NCBI GenBank assembly: GCA_965221185.1
Contig: OZ244866.1
Coordinates: 1,240,001 to 1,304,000 of the forward strand
Direction: 5' to 3'
From: Aldehydirespirator sp965221185
GTDB taxonomy: Bacteria > Actinomycetota > Acidimicrobiia > Acidimicrobiales > Aldehydirespiratoraceae
DNA: 64,000 nucleotides
Numbering within the stretch: the first letter of the stretch is position 1; each line of letters begins with the position of its first letter. Positions 15,464-23,746 of the stretch are shown here, piece after piece. The notes below the pieces were generated by a model. It saw only the letters and a program-made list of their open reading frames with translations, ran no database searches and was not told the DNA's origin. The position numbers were made by a program, and so were the translations under genes.

Positions 15464-17065
15464 TCAGGGGTCGATGAGGACTCCTGGGTTGAGGATACCG
15501 TTGGGGTCGAGGCGCTTCTTGACGGCCCGCACCGCCTGGGCGAACAGCTCGGGCCGCTGGCGGTCGTAGCCGTCGGGCCGGTGCATGCGGCCCACCGCGT
15601 GGTGGTGGGTGACGGTGCCGCCCGCGCCGACCACGGCCTCGATTGCTGCGTCCTTGATGGCTTGCCACTGGGCGATCTCGCTGCCTTGGGAGCCCATGCC
15701 CGACCAGGTGTAGTAGGGCGCGGGGCCGTCGGAGTAGACGTGGGTGAACCGGCACGACAGCGAGTGGTGCGGTCCGAACGTGTCGGCGAGGGCGGCGCCC
15801 ACGCGAGTGCGGATCTCCGCGTCGAAGTCGGGCCAGCGGTCCCAGGTGATGGCCGTCTCGAAGGTGTCGTTGATCAGGCCCAGCGAGGTCTCCACACCGC
15901 TTCCGATCCCGATGAACCTCTCGCGCCATGCCCCGACGGCTCCTCCTCTCCCGGTTGGGGTGCCGGTGCCGTCGTCGACGCGAATGTCGTCGTCGGAGAT
16001 GCGGCCGCCGCTGTCCCGGGCGATCTCGACGGCTTGGACGATGTTGTGGCGCTGGGTCAGCTCGGCTGATTCGAACGACACGATCACCAGCGCATGCCCG
16101 GCGTCGAGGCCCGCGGCCCGGCGGGCCTCGACAGGGTCGAGGATGCGCAGGTTGGCCGGCCACAGCTTGGCCTGCACCACGTTGCGGACGGCCTCGCAAC
16201 CGGCCTGCCAGGACGGGAACGTGACTCCGGCGGTGGCCCGGAACACCGGCCGTCGCTGGATCCGCATCCAGGCCTCGGTGATGATCCCGTAGACGCCCTC
16301 GGAGCCGATCACCATCCGGTCGGGGCTGGGGCCTGCGCCGGAGCCGGGCAGGCGGCGCGATTCCCACCAGCCGGCGGGGGTGATCATGCGCACCGACTCG
16401 ACGAAGTCGTCGATGCGGGTGTGGTTGGTGGCGTAGTGGCCACCGGAGCGGGTGGCGATCCAGCCGCCGACGGTGGAGAACCGGAACGACTGCGGGAAGT
16501 GCCGCAGGGTGTGGCCGCTGGGCCGCAGTTGGTCCTCGAGGTGCGGGCCGAAGACGCCGGCCTGGATACGGGCCGCCCGCGAGACGTCGTCGATCTCCAG
16601 CACCCGGTCGAGCCGGTCGAGCGAGATCACGACAGTCGGGCCGAGGTCGTCGTGAGGGGTCACGCCCCACACCACCGATGATCCTCCGCCGTAGGGGACG
16701 GTCACATAGCCGTTGGAGTCGCACCAGTCGAGGGTGGCCTCCACCTCGGTCTCGTCGCGGGGGTGGGCCACCACGTCGGGCGGATTGGGAAAATCAAGGT
16801 TGAAGGCCCGGACCCGCTCGGTGAAGTGGGCGCCGTAGGCGTAGCGGGCCCGGTCGTAGACGGTCGTCGAGCACCAGCCGGCCACCGAGTCTGGCACCGC
16901 GATCCGGGACGCCCGCAGCTCGGCGTCGTCCAGCGAGGGCACCGGTCTCGCGGTGATCTCGACGCCGTAGCGTTTCGACAGCTTGGCCGCCAGCGCAGCC
17001 CGGTCCGCATCGGAGGGCTCCTCCGACTCCATGCACCAGGCCCAGAACGACTTGCGGTCAGCCAA
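15464..17065 (-). CDS. FAD-binding oxidoreductase, alkyldihydroxyacetone-phosphate synthase-like
   Basis: The 533-residue product begins at TTG 17065 after a clear GGAGGAG. It has the VAO/PCMH FAD-binding fold: VPYGGGSSVVWGVTP is the pyrophosphate loop, and STVGGWIATRSGGHYATNH and VIGSEGVYGIITEAWMR complete the FAD site. The C-terminal cap contains HHHAVGRMHRP, matching the active-site histidines of alkyl-DHAP synthases, and ends in LDPNGILNPG. The nearest known function is ether-lipid synthesis, but bacterial homologues also act as glycolate/lactate-type dehydrogenases. It lies 118 bp upstream of the CoA-transferase gene on the same strand. Confidence 0.85.
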   Translation of the reverse strand: MADRKSFWAWCMESEEPSDADRAALAAKLSKRYGVEITARPVPSLDDAELRASRIAVPDSVAGWCSTTVYDRARYAYGAHFTERVRAFNLDFPNPPDVVAHPRDETEVEATLDWCDSNGYVTVPYGGGSSVVWGVTPHDDLGPTVVISLDRLDRVLEIDDVSRAARIQAGVFGPHLEDQLRPSGHTLRHFPQSFRFSTVGGWIATRSGGHYATNHTRIDDFVESVRMITPAGWWESRRLPGSGAGPSPDRMVIGSEGVYGIITEAWMRIQRRPVFRATAGVTFPSWQAGCEAVRNVVQAKLWPANLRILDPVEARRAAGLDAGHALVIVSFESAELTQRHNIVQAVEIARDSGGRISDDDIRVDDGTGTPTGRGGAVGAWRERFIGIGSGVETSLGLINDTFETAITWDRWPDFDAEIRTRVGAALADTFGPHHSLSCRFTHVYSDGPAPYYTWSGMGSQGSEIAQWQAIKDAAIEAVVGAGGTVTHHHAVGRMHRPDGYDRQRPELFAQAVRAVKKRLDPNGILNPGVLIDP

Positions 17066-17138
17066 TGTCGCTCCTCCGGCGTCGTGTCCTGCTTCTGAGA
17101 CCGAGTATTGGTGCAGGCACCGTAGTCGACAGCGTCTG

Positions 17139-18350
17139 TTAGGTCCCACTACCCGCGTCAGGCCTCAACTGTATCAGTACGTTGATCGACAGTATTAGAA
17201 CTGCGCCGACAACAAACAGGTCGAACCTAGGCAAAGTAATCCCGAGCGCCATTAGGGACAAGAGAGACACGGCCGGACCAAAACATAACAGCGAATTGAC
17301 AGCGGCGTCCTCAGATCTGATGTTTCCGACTCGTAGAAGCATGCCGGCCACGGATACCGCTGTGCCAATCACTAGTGCACCCATCACCGCTCTAGACGTC
17401 AACGATCCTTGAACCTGTGGTCCGAGCAATCCGATGATAATGTTGATGGGCAGAGCCACCAAACGAGACAGAACATATCCCAACAGCGTCAGCCACACGA
17501 GCAAACGTCGATCAGGATCACCTCGCTGCTCGATAGGTGGCGCATCGGGACTCTCGCATACCTCAGATAGCTTGGTCGTTGGTGTGGCTACTAGCACGTA
17601 GTAGAGGATCTTTCCGTACGCGAGATTGCTCAGAACACTCAATGCGGCCAGCAGCGTAGCCACTACCGCGATCACCATCCCGACGACCGCCTTGTAGGAC
17701 ACGAAGTCGACAACCTAGGGGACCTGTCCCCCTGCCTGGCTGCCCAACATCAAGGCCAGGCCTAGTCCCGCTAGCGCGGTGAGGACCATACGTTCTCTCG
17801 AGATCGCACGGCGCGCATGCCCTGTCGCCGCTCGAACACGGCGGAATTGTCTATCGCTGTCTTCATGACGCGCCAGGGAAAACACTAGGAATACTGGCCA
17901 CAATTCGAAGATCGTCGTTGCTATCGCAGTTTCAAGAATTGTGGCAGACCATGCCAGGAAACCGTAGTGCAGACTGGAGATCAGCGCCCATACGATAGGT
18001 AGTCTTATCCAGCTGAGCACATTGCTGCTATCCGATTGCTTCAAAATGACAGTGCTCTTGTCTTCCGTGGATCGGCGTAATCGCTGAAGGTGGATGAAGT
18101 GAATTCTGGGCTGTCTCAATTGTCGACGCTGGCCCGAACTCAGCCGCTCGTTGACGTAAGTGTTCTTAGAGTAGAGAAGGAACAGGCTAGGTATCGTTAC
18201 CTGCATGACTGTGATGAGGAAGTTGAAGTAAAACGGGTTGACGTCTGAAGCAGTGACATGGAGCAGAGGCGGCACAGACGCGTACAACAGCGTGGCCATG
18301 AGCACTAGTCGGATCGCGCGACCACGATGGCTTGGCTTCAGAGCACGCAT
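17139..18350 (-). pseudogene. EamA/DMT-like permease interrupted by a single in-frame TAG
   Basis: Two open frames (18350-17715 and 17702-17139) are in the same reading frame and separated by one TAG at 17717-17715 plus four sense codons. Together they form one 404-codon frame. The first half has about five hydrophobic helices and a charged loop; the second begins with a new helix after the stop and has four or five more, the pattern of a two-repeat drug/metabolite transporter. Local GC is clearly lower than in flanking genes, suggesting transfer. It is divergent from the phosphonate-type gene at 18332, so export or uptake of a related compound is possible. Either a nonsense mutation or amber readthrough would explain it. 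Confidence 0.65.
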
Positions 18351-19633
18351 CGGGCAAGTCTGGCCGGCACTTCGGAAAGCCTAGCCACCGCATCCGAGGC
18401 GTCCTGCGCCCCGAGCCGCAGATCCCACACGACGCAGTTCCGTGGCCGTATCGTGCGGGCACGACGGCTCCGCGTTCTCCCGTGCTGGTGGTATCGATCG
18501 ACGGATTGGCCCCGCGCCATATCACCCGCGCCACCATGCCCGCCCTTACCGCCCTCGCCCTCGAGGGTGCGTCCTGCTTCACGGCCCGCACCGTGACGCC
18601 GTCATGGACTCTTCCGATCCACACGTCGATGTTCCGTGGCGTCGCTCCGGCCATCCATGGGTTGTCCGACAACACACCGGCACTGCTGCGCACCGACGCG
18701 CCCTCGTTCCTGAAGGCGGCCCGAGAGGCCGGCCGCTCCATCGCGATGTTCGTCAACTGGCTGCCGCTGGACACCGTGATCGAGCGGGATGCGGCCGCGC
18801 AGCGGTTCGTTGTCGACGGCGGCTATGGCCCCGATGACGACCGCCGTGCGGTCGACGCCGCGCTCGCGGTCCTGTCCGATGATTACCACGACATCGTGTT
18901 CGTCTATCTCTCGCAGCCCGACGTCGACGGTCACACCCATGGCTGGGAAAGCGCAGAGTACCTGGCCGCGGCCACCCGTTCGGATGCGGAATTGGGCCGG
19001 ATGGTCGACGCCGCAGGCCCGGATGCGTCCGTGCTGGTAACCACCGACCACGGGGGTCTCGGCAACAGCCACCGCGACGAGGTCCTCGAGGTGCTGGAGA
19101 CGTTCGTCGTGGTGCGGGCCCCGGGCCGGATCCTGGCTGCGTCGGGCTGGCCGACCGCCTCGCCCCTCGATGTAGCCCGGACGGTGGCTGACCTCTGCGG
19201 ATTCGCGGCTGACACCCGTTGGGAGGGAGCCTCGCTGCTGGGGCGGGAGCTACCGCTCGTCGAGGTCTTGTTGGACCTGATTGCCGCTGGGGCCCACGTG
19301 TCGTACCGCGAGCGGGTGACGATGCTCGATCACGCGCTCCAGTCCGCCGCCCTTGCCGCAGCCGACGATGCTGGCGACGAGATGGTGCTCGCCTGCCTCT
19401 TGCACGATCTCGGCCACATCCTGGGACGCGCCGGCGAATGGGGTCTGCCCAACCATGCCGAAGTCGCGGCCCGGGCCCTCCAGCCTCTGCTCCGCGGCGA
19501 TCGTGGGGCCCATCCGGGCCCATGTCGAAGCGAAGCGGTACCGGGTGGCGGTCGAGCCGGCCTATCACGACCAACTCAGCCTCGCCTCGCGAATGTCGCT
19601 GGTCGAACAGGGAGGCCCGCTGTCTCCCGATGA
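18332..19633 (+). CDS. alkaline-phosphatase-type domain fused to PhnZ/TmpB-like HD domain (5' part of frameshifted gene)
   Basis: The N-terminal 280 or so residues fit the type I phosphodiesterase/alkaline-phosphatase superfamily. VLVVSIDGLAP holds the first metal Asp, VTPSWTLPIHTSMFRG the nucleophile Thr/Ser region, SQPDVDGHTHGW and VTTDHGGLGNSH the remaining metal ligands. An HD domain follows: HALQSAALA then LLHDLGHILGRAGEWGLPNHAE, resembling the di-iron oxygenases PhnZ/TmpB that cleave 1-hydroxyphosphonates. After about position 19493 this frame loses similarity and the +1 frame continues the HD domain, so the frame to 19633 is a frameshifted tail. The TTG at 18332 overlaps the divergent gene; GTG 18482 may be the true start. 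Confidence 0.7.
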   Translation: MASEHASGKSGRHFGKPSHRIRGVLRPEPQIPHDAVPWPYRAGTTAPRSPVLVVSIDGLAPRHITRATMPALTALALEGASCFTARTVTPSWTLPIHTSMFRGVAPAIHGLSDNTPALLRTDAPSFLKAAREAGRSIAMFVNWLPLDTVIERDAAAQRFVVDGGYGPDDDRRAVDAALAVLSDDYHDIVFVYLSQPDVDGHTHGWESAEYLAAATRSDAELGRMVDAAGPDASVLVTTDHGGLGNSHRDEVLEVLETFVVVRAPGRILAASGWPTASPLDVARTVADLCGFAADTRWEGASLLGRELPLVEVLLDLIAAGAHVSYRERVTMLDHALQSAALAAADDAGDEMVLACLLHDLGHILGRAGEWGLPNHAEVAARALQPLLRGDRGAHPGPCRSEAVPGGGRAGLSRPTQPRLANVAGRTGRPAVSR

Positions 19634-20792
19634 CGCCAAGGCGTTCGGGGCGAGCGCCTTCGCAGCCGAGTCGGTTCGGCTCCGCTCTTACGACGACAAC
19701 GGCAAGGTCGACGGCCTCGTCGTTCCCCCGCTCGAGAACTATCGGGGTCTGATTACCGCCGCGCTCGCGCCAGAGCGTCCGATCGACCCGTCGTGGGCAC
19801 GCGATGCATGCCGGTGTGCCGAGTGCCGCGACCCGGGCAACGATCAACACCTGATCGATGCCTCCGTGCTCGACGGGTGGACGGTTGTCCGCACCGACCG
19901 GACCGACATCGTCCTGACCGTCACCCTGCACCGCTGTTCGGGTGAGCGGCATGTCTGCCACATTCCCACCATAGAACCCGGAGACGAGCGTGTAGAGCCG
20001 TGGACGGCGGCGTTCGCAGAGCAACTCCGCGCCGACAGTACGAGTTGGACCGGTGATCATGCCGCGTTCGTAGACCAGTTGGCCCGGCGAGGTATCGCTC
20101 TGCTTCACGACTGCGGGGTCGAGCCGGGAACGGTCCTTGACATCGGCAACACGGTCGGGTTCGTGCGGGCGACCAACTACGGCGCCCTCTTCGACGTCAT
20201 CGCCGAACCCGACCCCGTCAACCTCGCCTACACGCCGCTCGGCCTGCCCGCCCACACCGACAACCCCTACCGGGAGCCATGCCCGACGGTGCAGCTGCTG
20301 CACTGCCTGGCCGCGGCGAGCGACGGTGGTGCCAGCCGGTTCGTCGACGGCTTCGCTGCTGCGGCCCGCCTCCGGGTGGACGACCCCGCGGCCTTCCGGA
20401 TGCTCACGACAACCGATGTCACATTCCGCTACCACAGCGCGCACGTGGATCTGCAGGCCCGCCGCCCCATCATCGAACTCGACCGCGACGGGGTGGTGCA
20501 GGCGGTGAGCGTCAACAACCGTTCCATGGAGCCGCTCCCGGCCGGCAGAACCGATGCCGCGATCTTCTACGGCGCGTACCGCGCCTTCGTTGCTCTGCTG
20601 GATCGCGATGATCTAGCCATCGAGCTCACCCTCGAGCCCGGCGAGCTAGTCGCGTTCGACAACCGCAGGGTGTTGCACGGGCGGCGGGCGTTCCGGTCGA
20701 CCGAACGACGGCACCTGCAGGGCTGCTACATCGACATCGACGCCATCCGCTCGGCGGCCCGGCGAGCAGGCAGCAGGCGATTCGCGGCCTAG
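19494..20792 (+). CDS. end of HD oxygenase domain fused to TmpA/PhnY-like 2-oxoglutarate oxygenase (3' part of frameshifted gene)
   Basis: The frame is open from before 19353, but homology begins near 19494 with IVGPIRAHVEAKRYRVAV. It goes on through LSLASRMSLVEQGGP and LRSYDDNGKVDG, which complete a PhnZ/TmpB-like HD domain. A gamma-butyrobetaine-hydroxylase-type protein follows: an N-terminal zinc module (CRCAECRDPGNDQHL), then a TauD-type fold with HTD in GLPAHTDNPYRE, the distal His in NRRVLHGRRAF and the 2-oxoglutarate Arg in STERRHLQG. In known pathways TmpA or PhnY hydroxylates a 2-aminoethylphosphonate and TmpB or PhnZ then cleaves the C-P bond. Here both appear covalently linked, in the order cleaving enzyme then hydroxylase. 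Confidence 0.75.
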   Translation, partial: AAIVGPIRAHVEAKRYRVAVEPAYHDQLSLASRMSLVEQGGPLSPDDAKAFGASAFAAESVRLRSYDDNGKVDGLVVPPLENYRGLITAALAPERPIDPSWARDACRCAECRDPGNDQHLIDASVLDGWTVVRTDRTDIVLTVTLHRCSGERHVCHIPTIEPGDERVEPWTAAFAEQLRADSTSWTGDHAAFVDQLARRGIALLHDCGVEPGTVLDIGNTVGFVRATNYGALFDVIAEPDPVNLAYTPLGLPAHTDNPYREPCPTVQLLHCLAAASDGGASRFVDGFAAAARLRVDDPAAFRMLTTTDVTFRYHSAHVDLQARRPIIELDRDGVVQAVSVNNRSMEPLPAGRTDAAIFYGAYRAFVALLDRDDLAIELTLEPGELVAFDNRRVLHGRRAFRSTERRHLQGCYIDIDAIRSAARRAGSRRFAA

Positions 20793-20881
20793 TGTGCCTC
20801 CGACCGGCGGGGTTGAGATCGCCTGAGAACTCCTAGCGAGTCAGCTCGTGGATATGCGAACTCCTGGGACTCCTGGGCTCG

Positions 20882-20954
20882 TGGAGCTAAGGGGAATTGA
20901 ACCCCTGACCTCTTCCATGCCATGGAAGCGCTCTACCAACTGAGCTATAGCCCC
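20882..20954 (-). tRNA. tRNA-Ala (GGC)
   Basis: On the minus strand a full cloverleaf can be drawn. The acceptor GGGGCTA pairs with TAGCTCC (one G-U pair) with discriminator A, the D arm has GCTC/GAGC, and the anticodon stem CTTCC/GGAAG carries the loop ATGGCAT, giving anticodon GGC. The T arm contains GGTTCAATTCC. The 3' CCA is not encoded. Confidence 0.95.
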
Positions 20955-21007
20955 GAGGATGGCGACAGGCTACCGGCTGGCCGCCGGCGAACCCAACGAC
21001 CGGACGA

Positions 21008-22036
21008 TCAGGCGGCCTTGATCTCCTCGATGATGGGGCCCCAGCGCTCGGCGTCTCGCACGCCGGCGTAGAACTGCAGCCGGTCGAGTGATCCTCCGAA
21101 GCGCTCGGCGATGCGGGCCGGCACCTCGTGGGGTTCGGCCACGATGGCGAAGGCCTCAAGCATCTCGTCATCGATCACGTTGCCCATCTCGTTCCACATC
21201 CCCCGCTTCGATAGGCGGTTGAGGTCGGTCTGGGCGTCGCCCCAGCCGTGGTGGTCCAGCACCCCCCGGTAGGCGGGCGTGGACCCGTAGAAGGCAATCT
21301 GGGTGCGGGTCCTGGTCGCCTGCGCGGCGATGTCGTCGTCGCGGAAGCCGGACACTACGAACACCGGCATGGAGATCTGAAAGTCGGACCGGTCCCGGCC
21401 CGACTCGGCCAGCCCGGCGTACACGTTGGGCAGCGTCACGTCCCGCAGATACTCGGCGGTCTGGAAGGCGTGGCACACCAGCCCGTCCGCGGCCCGGCCC
21501 GCCACCTTGGTCATCAGCGGCCCCACCGCCGAGATCAGAATCGGCGGGGCCGGCACGTCGATCGGGCCGGGGCTGAACATGGGCGTCATCAGCGTGTGGC
21601 GGTAGAAGTCACCCCGGAAATTGAGGCGCCCGCCGGTCTGCCAGGCCTCCCAGATGGCCCGGATGGCGGCGATCATCTCCTCCATGCGGGCTGCGGGCTT
21701 CGACCAGGGCATGGAGAACCGCTTGGTGATGTGGGGTTGGATCTGGCTGCCCAGCCCCAGCAGGAACCGGCCCCCCGACAGGGCCTGCAGGTCCCAGGCG
21801 GTGTGGGCCAGCACCATCGGATTGCGGGCGAAGCCCACCGCGATGGCGGTCATCAACTCGATGCTCTCGGTGTGCTGGGCCGCCAGTGCCAGGGGAAGGA
21901 AGGGGTCGTGGCTGGTCTCGGCCGACAGCAGGCCGCTGTAGCCGTCCTGCTCCATGGTCCGGGCTCGGGCGCCGATGCCGGCCAACTCGTGACTGCTGGA
22001 CGCCTCGGGCAGGCCGATCCACGCATCGATCTTCAT
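21008..22036 (-). CDS. LLM-class F420-dependent oxidoreductase
   Basis: The 342-residue protein begins at an ATG after AAGGAGGAA. It has the bacterial luciferase-like TIM barrel with family landmarks SHDPFLPLALAAQHTESIELMTAIAVG, RNPMVLAHTAWDLQALSGGRFLLGLGSQ and a C-terminal GGSLDRLQFYAG. The GGRFLLGLGS motif and overall length match actinobacterial F420-dependent reductases of the TIGR03617-like group. Coenzyme F420 use is inferred from the family and from the cofD gene at 41236. The substrate is unknown. A tRNA gene lies just downstream. Confidence 0.88.
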   Translation of the reverse strand: MKIDAWIGLPEASSSHELAGIGARARTMEQDGYSGLLSAETSHDPFLPLALAAQHTESIELMTAIAVGFARNPMVLAHTAWDLQALSGGRFLLGLGSQIQPHITKRFSMPWSKPAARMEEMIAAIRAIWEAWQTGGRLNFRGDFYRHTLMTPMFSPGPIDVPAPPILISAVGPLMTKVAGRAADGLVCHAFQTAEYLRDVTLPNVYAGLAESGRDRSDFQISMPVFVVSGFRDDDIAAQATRTRTQIAFYGSTPAYRGVLDHHGWGDAQTDLNRLSKRGMWNEMGNVIDDEMLEAFAIVAEPHEVPARIAERFGGSLDRLQFYAGVRDAERWGPIIEEIKAA

Positions 22037-22163
22037 GCGGTTCCTCCTTGGGCTGCGCCGTCTCGGCGCACTGCGTCGCGGGCCTAACAGGATGCCCGGA
22101 CGCCCCGCCGTTCGGGCGGCGGGTGGGTGATTCCGGCCGCGGCCCGGCTACCTTGCTGTGGCC

Positions 22164-22883
22164 ATGGCTGACGTTAGCGAAGCGACCTTCCAGGCCCAGG
22201 TGGTGGACCGGTCCCGGACCGTGCCCGTGGTCGTGGACCTGTGGGCCTCCTGGTGCGACCCGTGCCGCCAGCTCGGCCCCATCCTGGAGAAGGTGATCGC
22301 GGAGACCAACGGAGCCGTCGAGCTGGCCAAGGTGGACATCGAGAAGAACCCCCAGATCGCCCAGGCCTTCCGGGTGCAGTCCATCCCCGCGGTCTACGCG
22401 ATGGTGGACGGCCAGGTCGCCGACGGCTTCCTCGGGGCCCAGGGCGAGGCCGAGGTGCGAGAGTTCGTGCAGCGGCTCGTGCCCACGCCGGAGATGACGG
22501 AGCTTGAGGGGCTGATAGAGGCCGGCGACGAGGCGTCGTTGCTCGCCGCCCTGGAGATCGAATCCGACAACCCGGCCGCGGTGGCCGCGCTCGCGGAGCT
22601 GCTGATCGCCGACGGCCGCGGCGATGAGGCGACAACCCTGCTGGAGCGGGTTCCCGACACGCCGGAGACCCGCCGCCTGACCGCTCTGGCCCGGGTGCAG
22701 GGCTCCGACTCCGCTGCCGGCGACACCGCGCCGGACATTGAGGCCGAACTCGCTGGGCTCCTGGCGACGGTGAAGTCCGACGAGGACGCCCGCCAGCGGT
22801 TTGTGGACCTGCTGGAGGTGCTCGGCCCCGACGATCCGCGCACGTCGGCCTGGCGCAAGCGCCTTTCTGTAGCGCTGTTCTAG
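22164..22883 (+). CDS. thioredoxin-domain co-chaperone-like protein with helical-repeat tail (YbbN-like)
   Basis: The product has 239 residues from ATG 22164 (GTG 22158 is possible). The first 110 residues are a thioredoxin fold with the active site WASWCDPCRQLGP, the cis-proline strand SIPAVYAMVDG and the usual spacing. The motif is WCDPC rather than WCGPC, which would shift the redox potential. The remainder is helical with tetratricopeptide-like spacing (AVAALAELLIADGRGDEATTLLERV), the layout of CnoX/YbbN chaperedoxins that help GroEL and DnaK. Association with chaperones is an inference from this layout. Confidence 0.85.
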   Translation: MADVSEATFQAQVVDRSRTVPVVVDLWASWCDPCRQLGPILEKVIAETNGAVELAKVDIEKNPQIAQAFRVQSIPAVYAMVDGQVADGFLGAQGEAEVREFVQRLVPTPEMTELEGLIEAGDEASLLAALEIESDNPAAVAALAELLIADGRGDEATTLLERVPDTPETRRLTALARVQGSDSAAGDTAPDIEAELAGLLATVKSDEDARQRFVDLLEVLGPDDPRTSAWRKRLSVALF

Positions 22884-23026
22884 ACGGCGGCGCAGTGTGC
22901 GCCTCGGGGCGGCGCGCCGAGCGGCTTCGAGCCGCGCACTTGTCTGCTGAGGACCGCTAGTCTCACGGGCGGCTAGCCGGCCGCCTCCCGTGTCGGTCTC
23001 ATTGCAAGCGGCGCGGGAGACACGGG

Positions 23027-23746
23027 GTGCGAACAGCACCGGATCGCCACGAGGGACGGAAACCCTCAATCCTGTCTCCGGGCGCGGTGGCCGACCGGCT
23101 CGGGGTGTCGGCGGCGACGGTTGTCCTCGGTGCGCTCGGGGTGGTCGCGGCCGCGGCCGGAGGCTGGTGGGCCCTTCGCCCTCCTGCCGGGCCAGACCCC
23201 GCGGAGATCCTTCCGATGGCCGGCACGGTTCCGATCCCAACCCCGGCCCCGCCCTCGGCGGCCGTGCCGGAGCCGGCTCGGATCGTGGTGGACGTGGTCG
23301 GGGCCGTGGTCCGTCCCGGCGTCCACGAATTCCCCGCCTCCAGCCGGGTAGCGGACGCCGTGGACGCCGCGGGCGGGTTCACGGCCGACGCGGACCGCAT
23401 CCGGCTGAATCTGGCCGAGCCGCTGACCGATGGATCGCGGGTCTGGGTGCCGGCGGTCGGGGAGTCGTCGGCGCCCGAGCTCGTGCCCGTCGTCACGGCT
23501 TCGGGCAGCGGCACCGCGGCGGGGGGAGGCCGCGGGGGCGGATCCCAGGCCGTGGACATCAACACCGCGGACGCGGCCGCGCTGGAGGCGCTGCCCGGCA
23601 TCGGCCCGTCGTTGGCTGCGGCCATCGTCGAGCACCGCCGGCGCACCGGGCCCTTCGCGAGCGTCGATGAGCTGATCGCGGTCTCCGGCATCGGGCCGGT
23701 GAAACTCGAGCAGATTCGCCCGTCGGCCACGGCGGGCGGCCGGTGA
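23027..23746 (+). CDS. comEA: competence protein ComEA-like, helix-hairpin-helix DNA-binding
   Basis: The 239-residue protein has an N-terminal transmembrane helix (about 28-50), a Pro/Ala-rich linker, an SLBB domain (IVVDVVGAVVRPGVHEFP) and a C-terminal double helix-hairpin-helix with VDINTADAAALEALPGIGPSLAAAI and SGIGPVKLEQIRP. This is the ComEA receptor that binds double-stranded DNA outside the membrane during natural transformation. Its stop overlaps the GTG of the comEC gene, so the two are translationally coupled. Confidence 0.92.
   Translation: MRTAPDRHEGRKPSILSPGAVADRLGVSAATVVLGALGVVAAAAGGWWALRPPAGPDPAEILPMAGTVPIPTPAPPSAAVPEPARIVVDVVGAVVRPGVHEFPASSRVADAVDAAGGFTADADRIRLNLAEPLTDGSRVWVPAVGESSAPELVPVVTASGSGTAAGGGRGGGSQAVDINTADAAALEALPGIGPSLAAAIVEHRRRTGPFASVDELIAVSGIGPVKLEQIRPSATAGGR

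Noticed and set aside
20887..21171. 94-residue minus-strand frame overlapping tRNA-Ala
   Set aside because: The tail reads through the tRNA (RGYSSVGRALPWHG-type artefact), and the rest is a shadow of the LLM gene.
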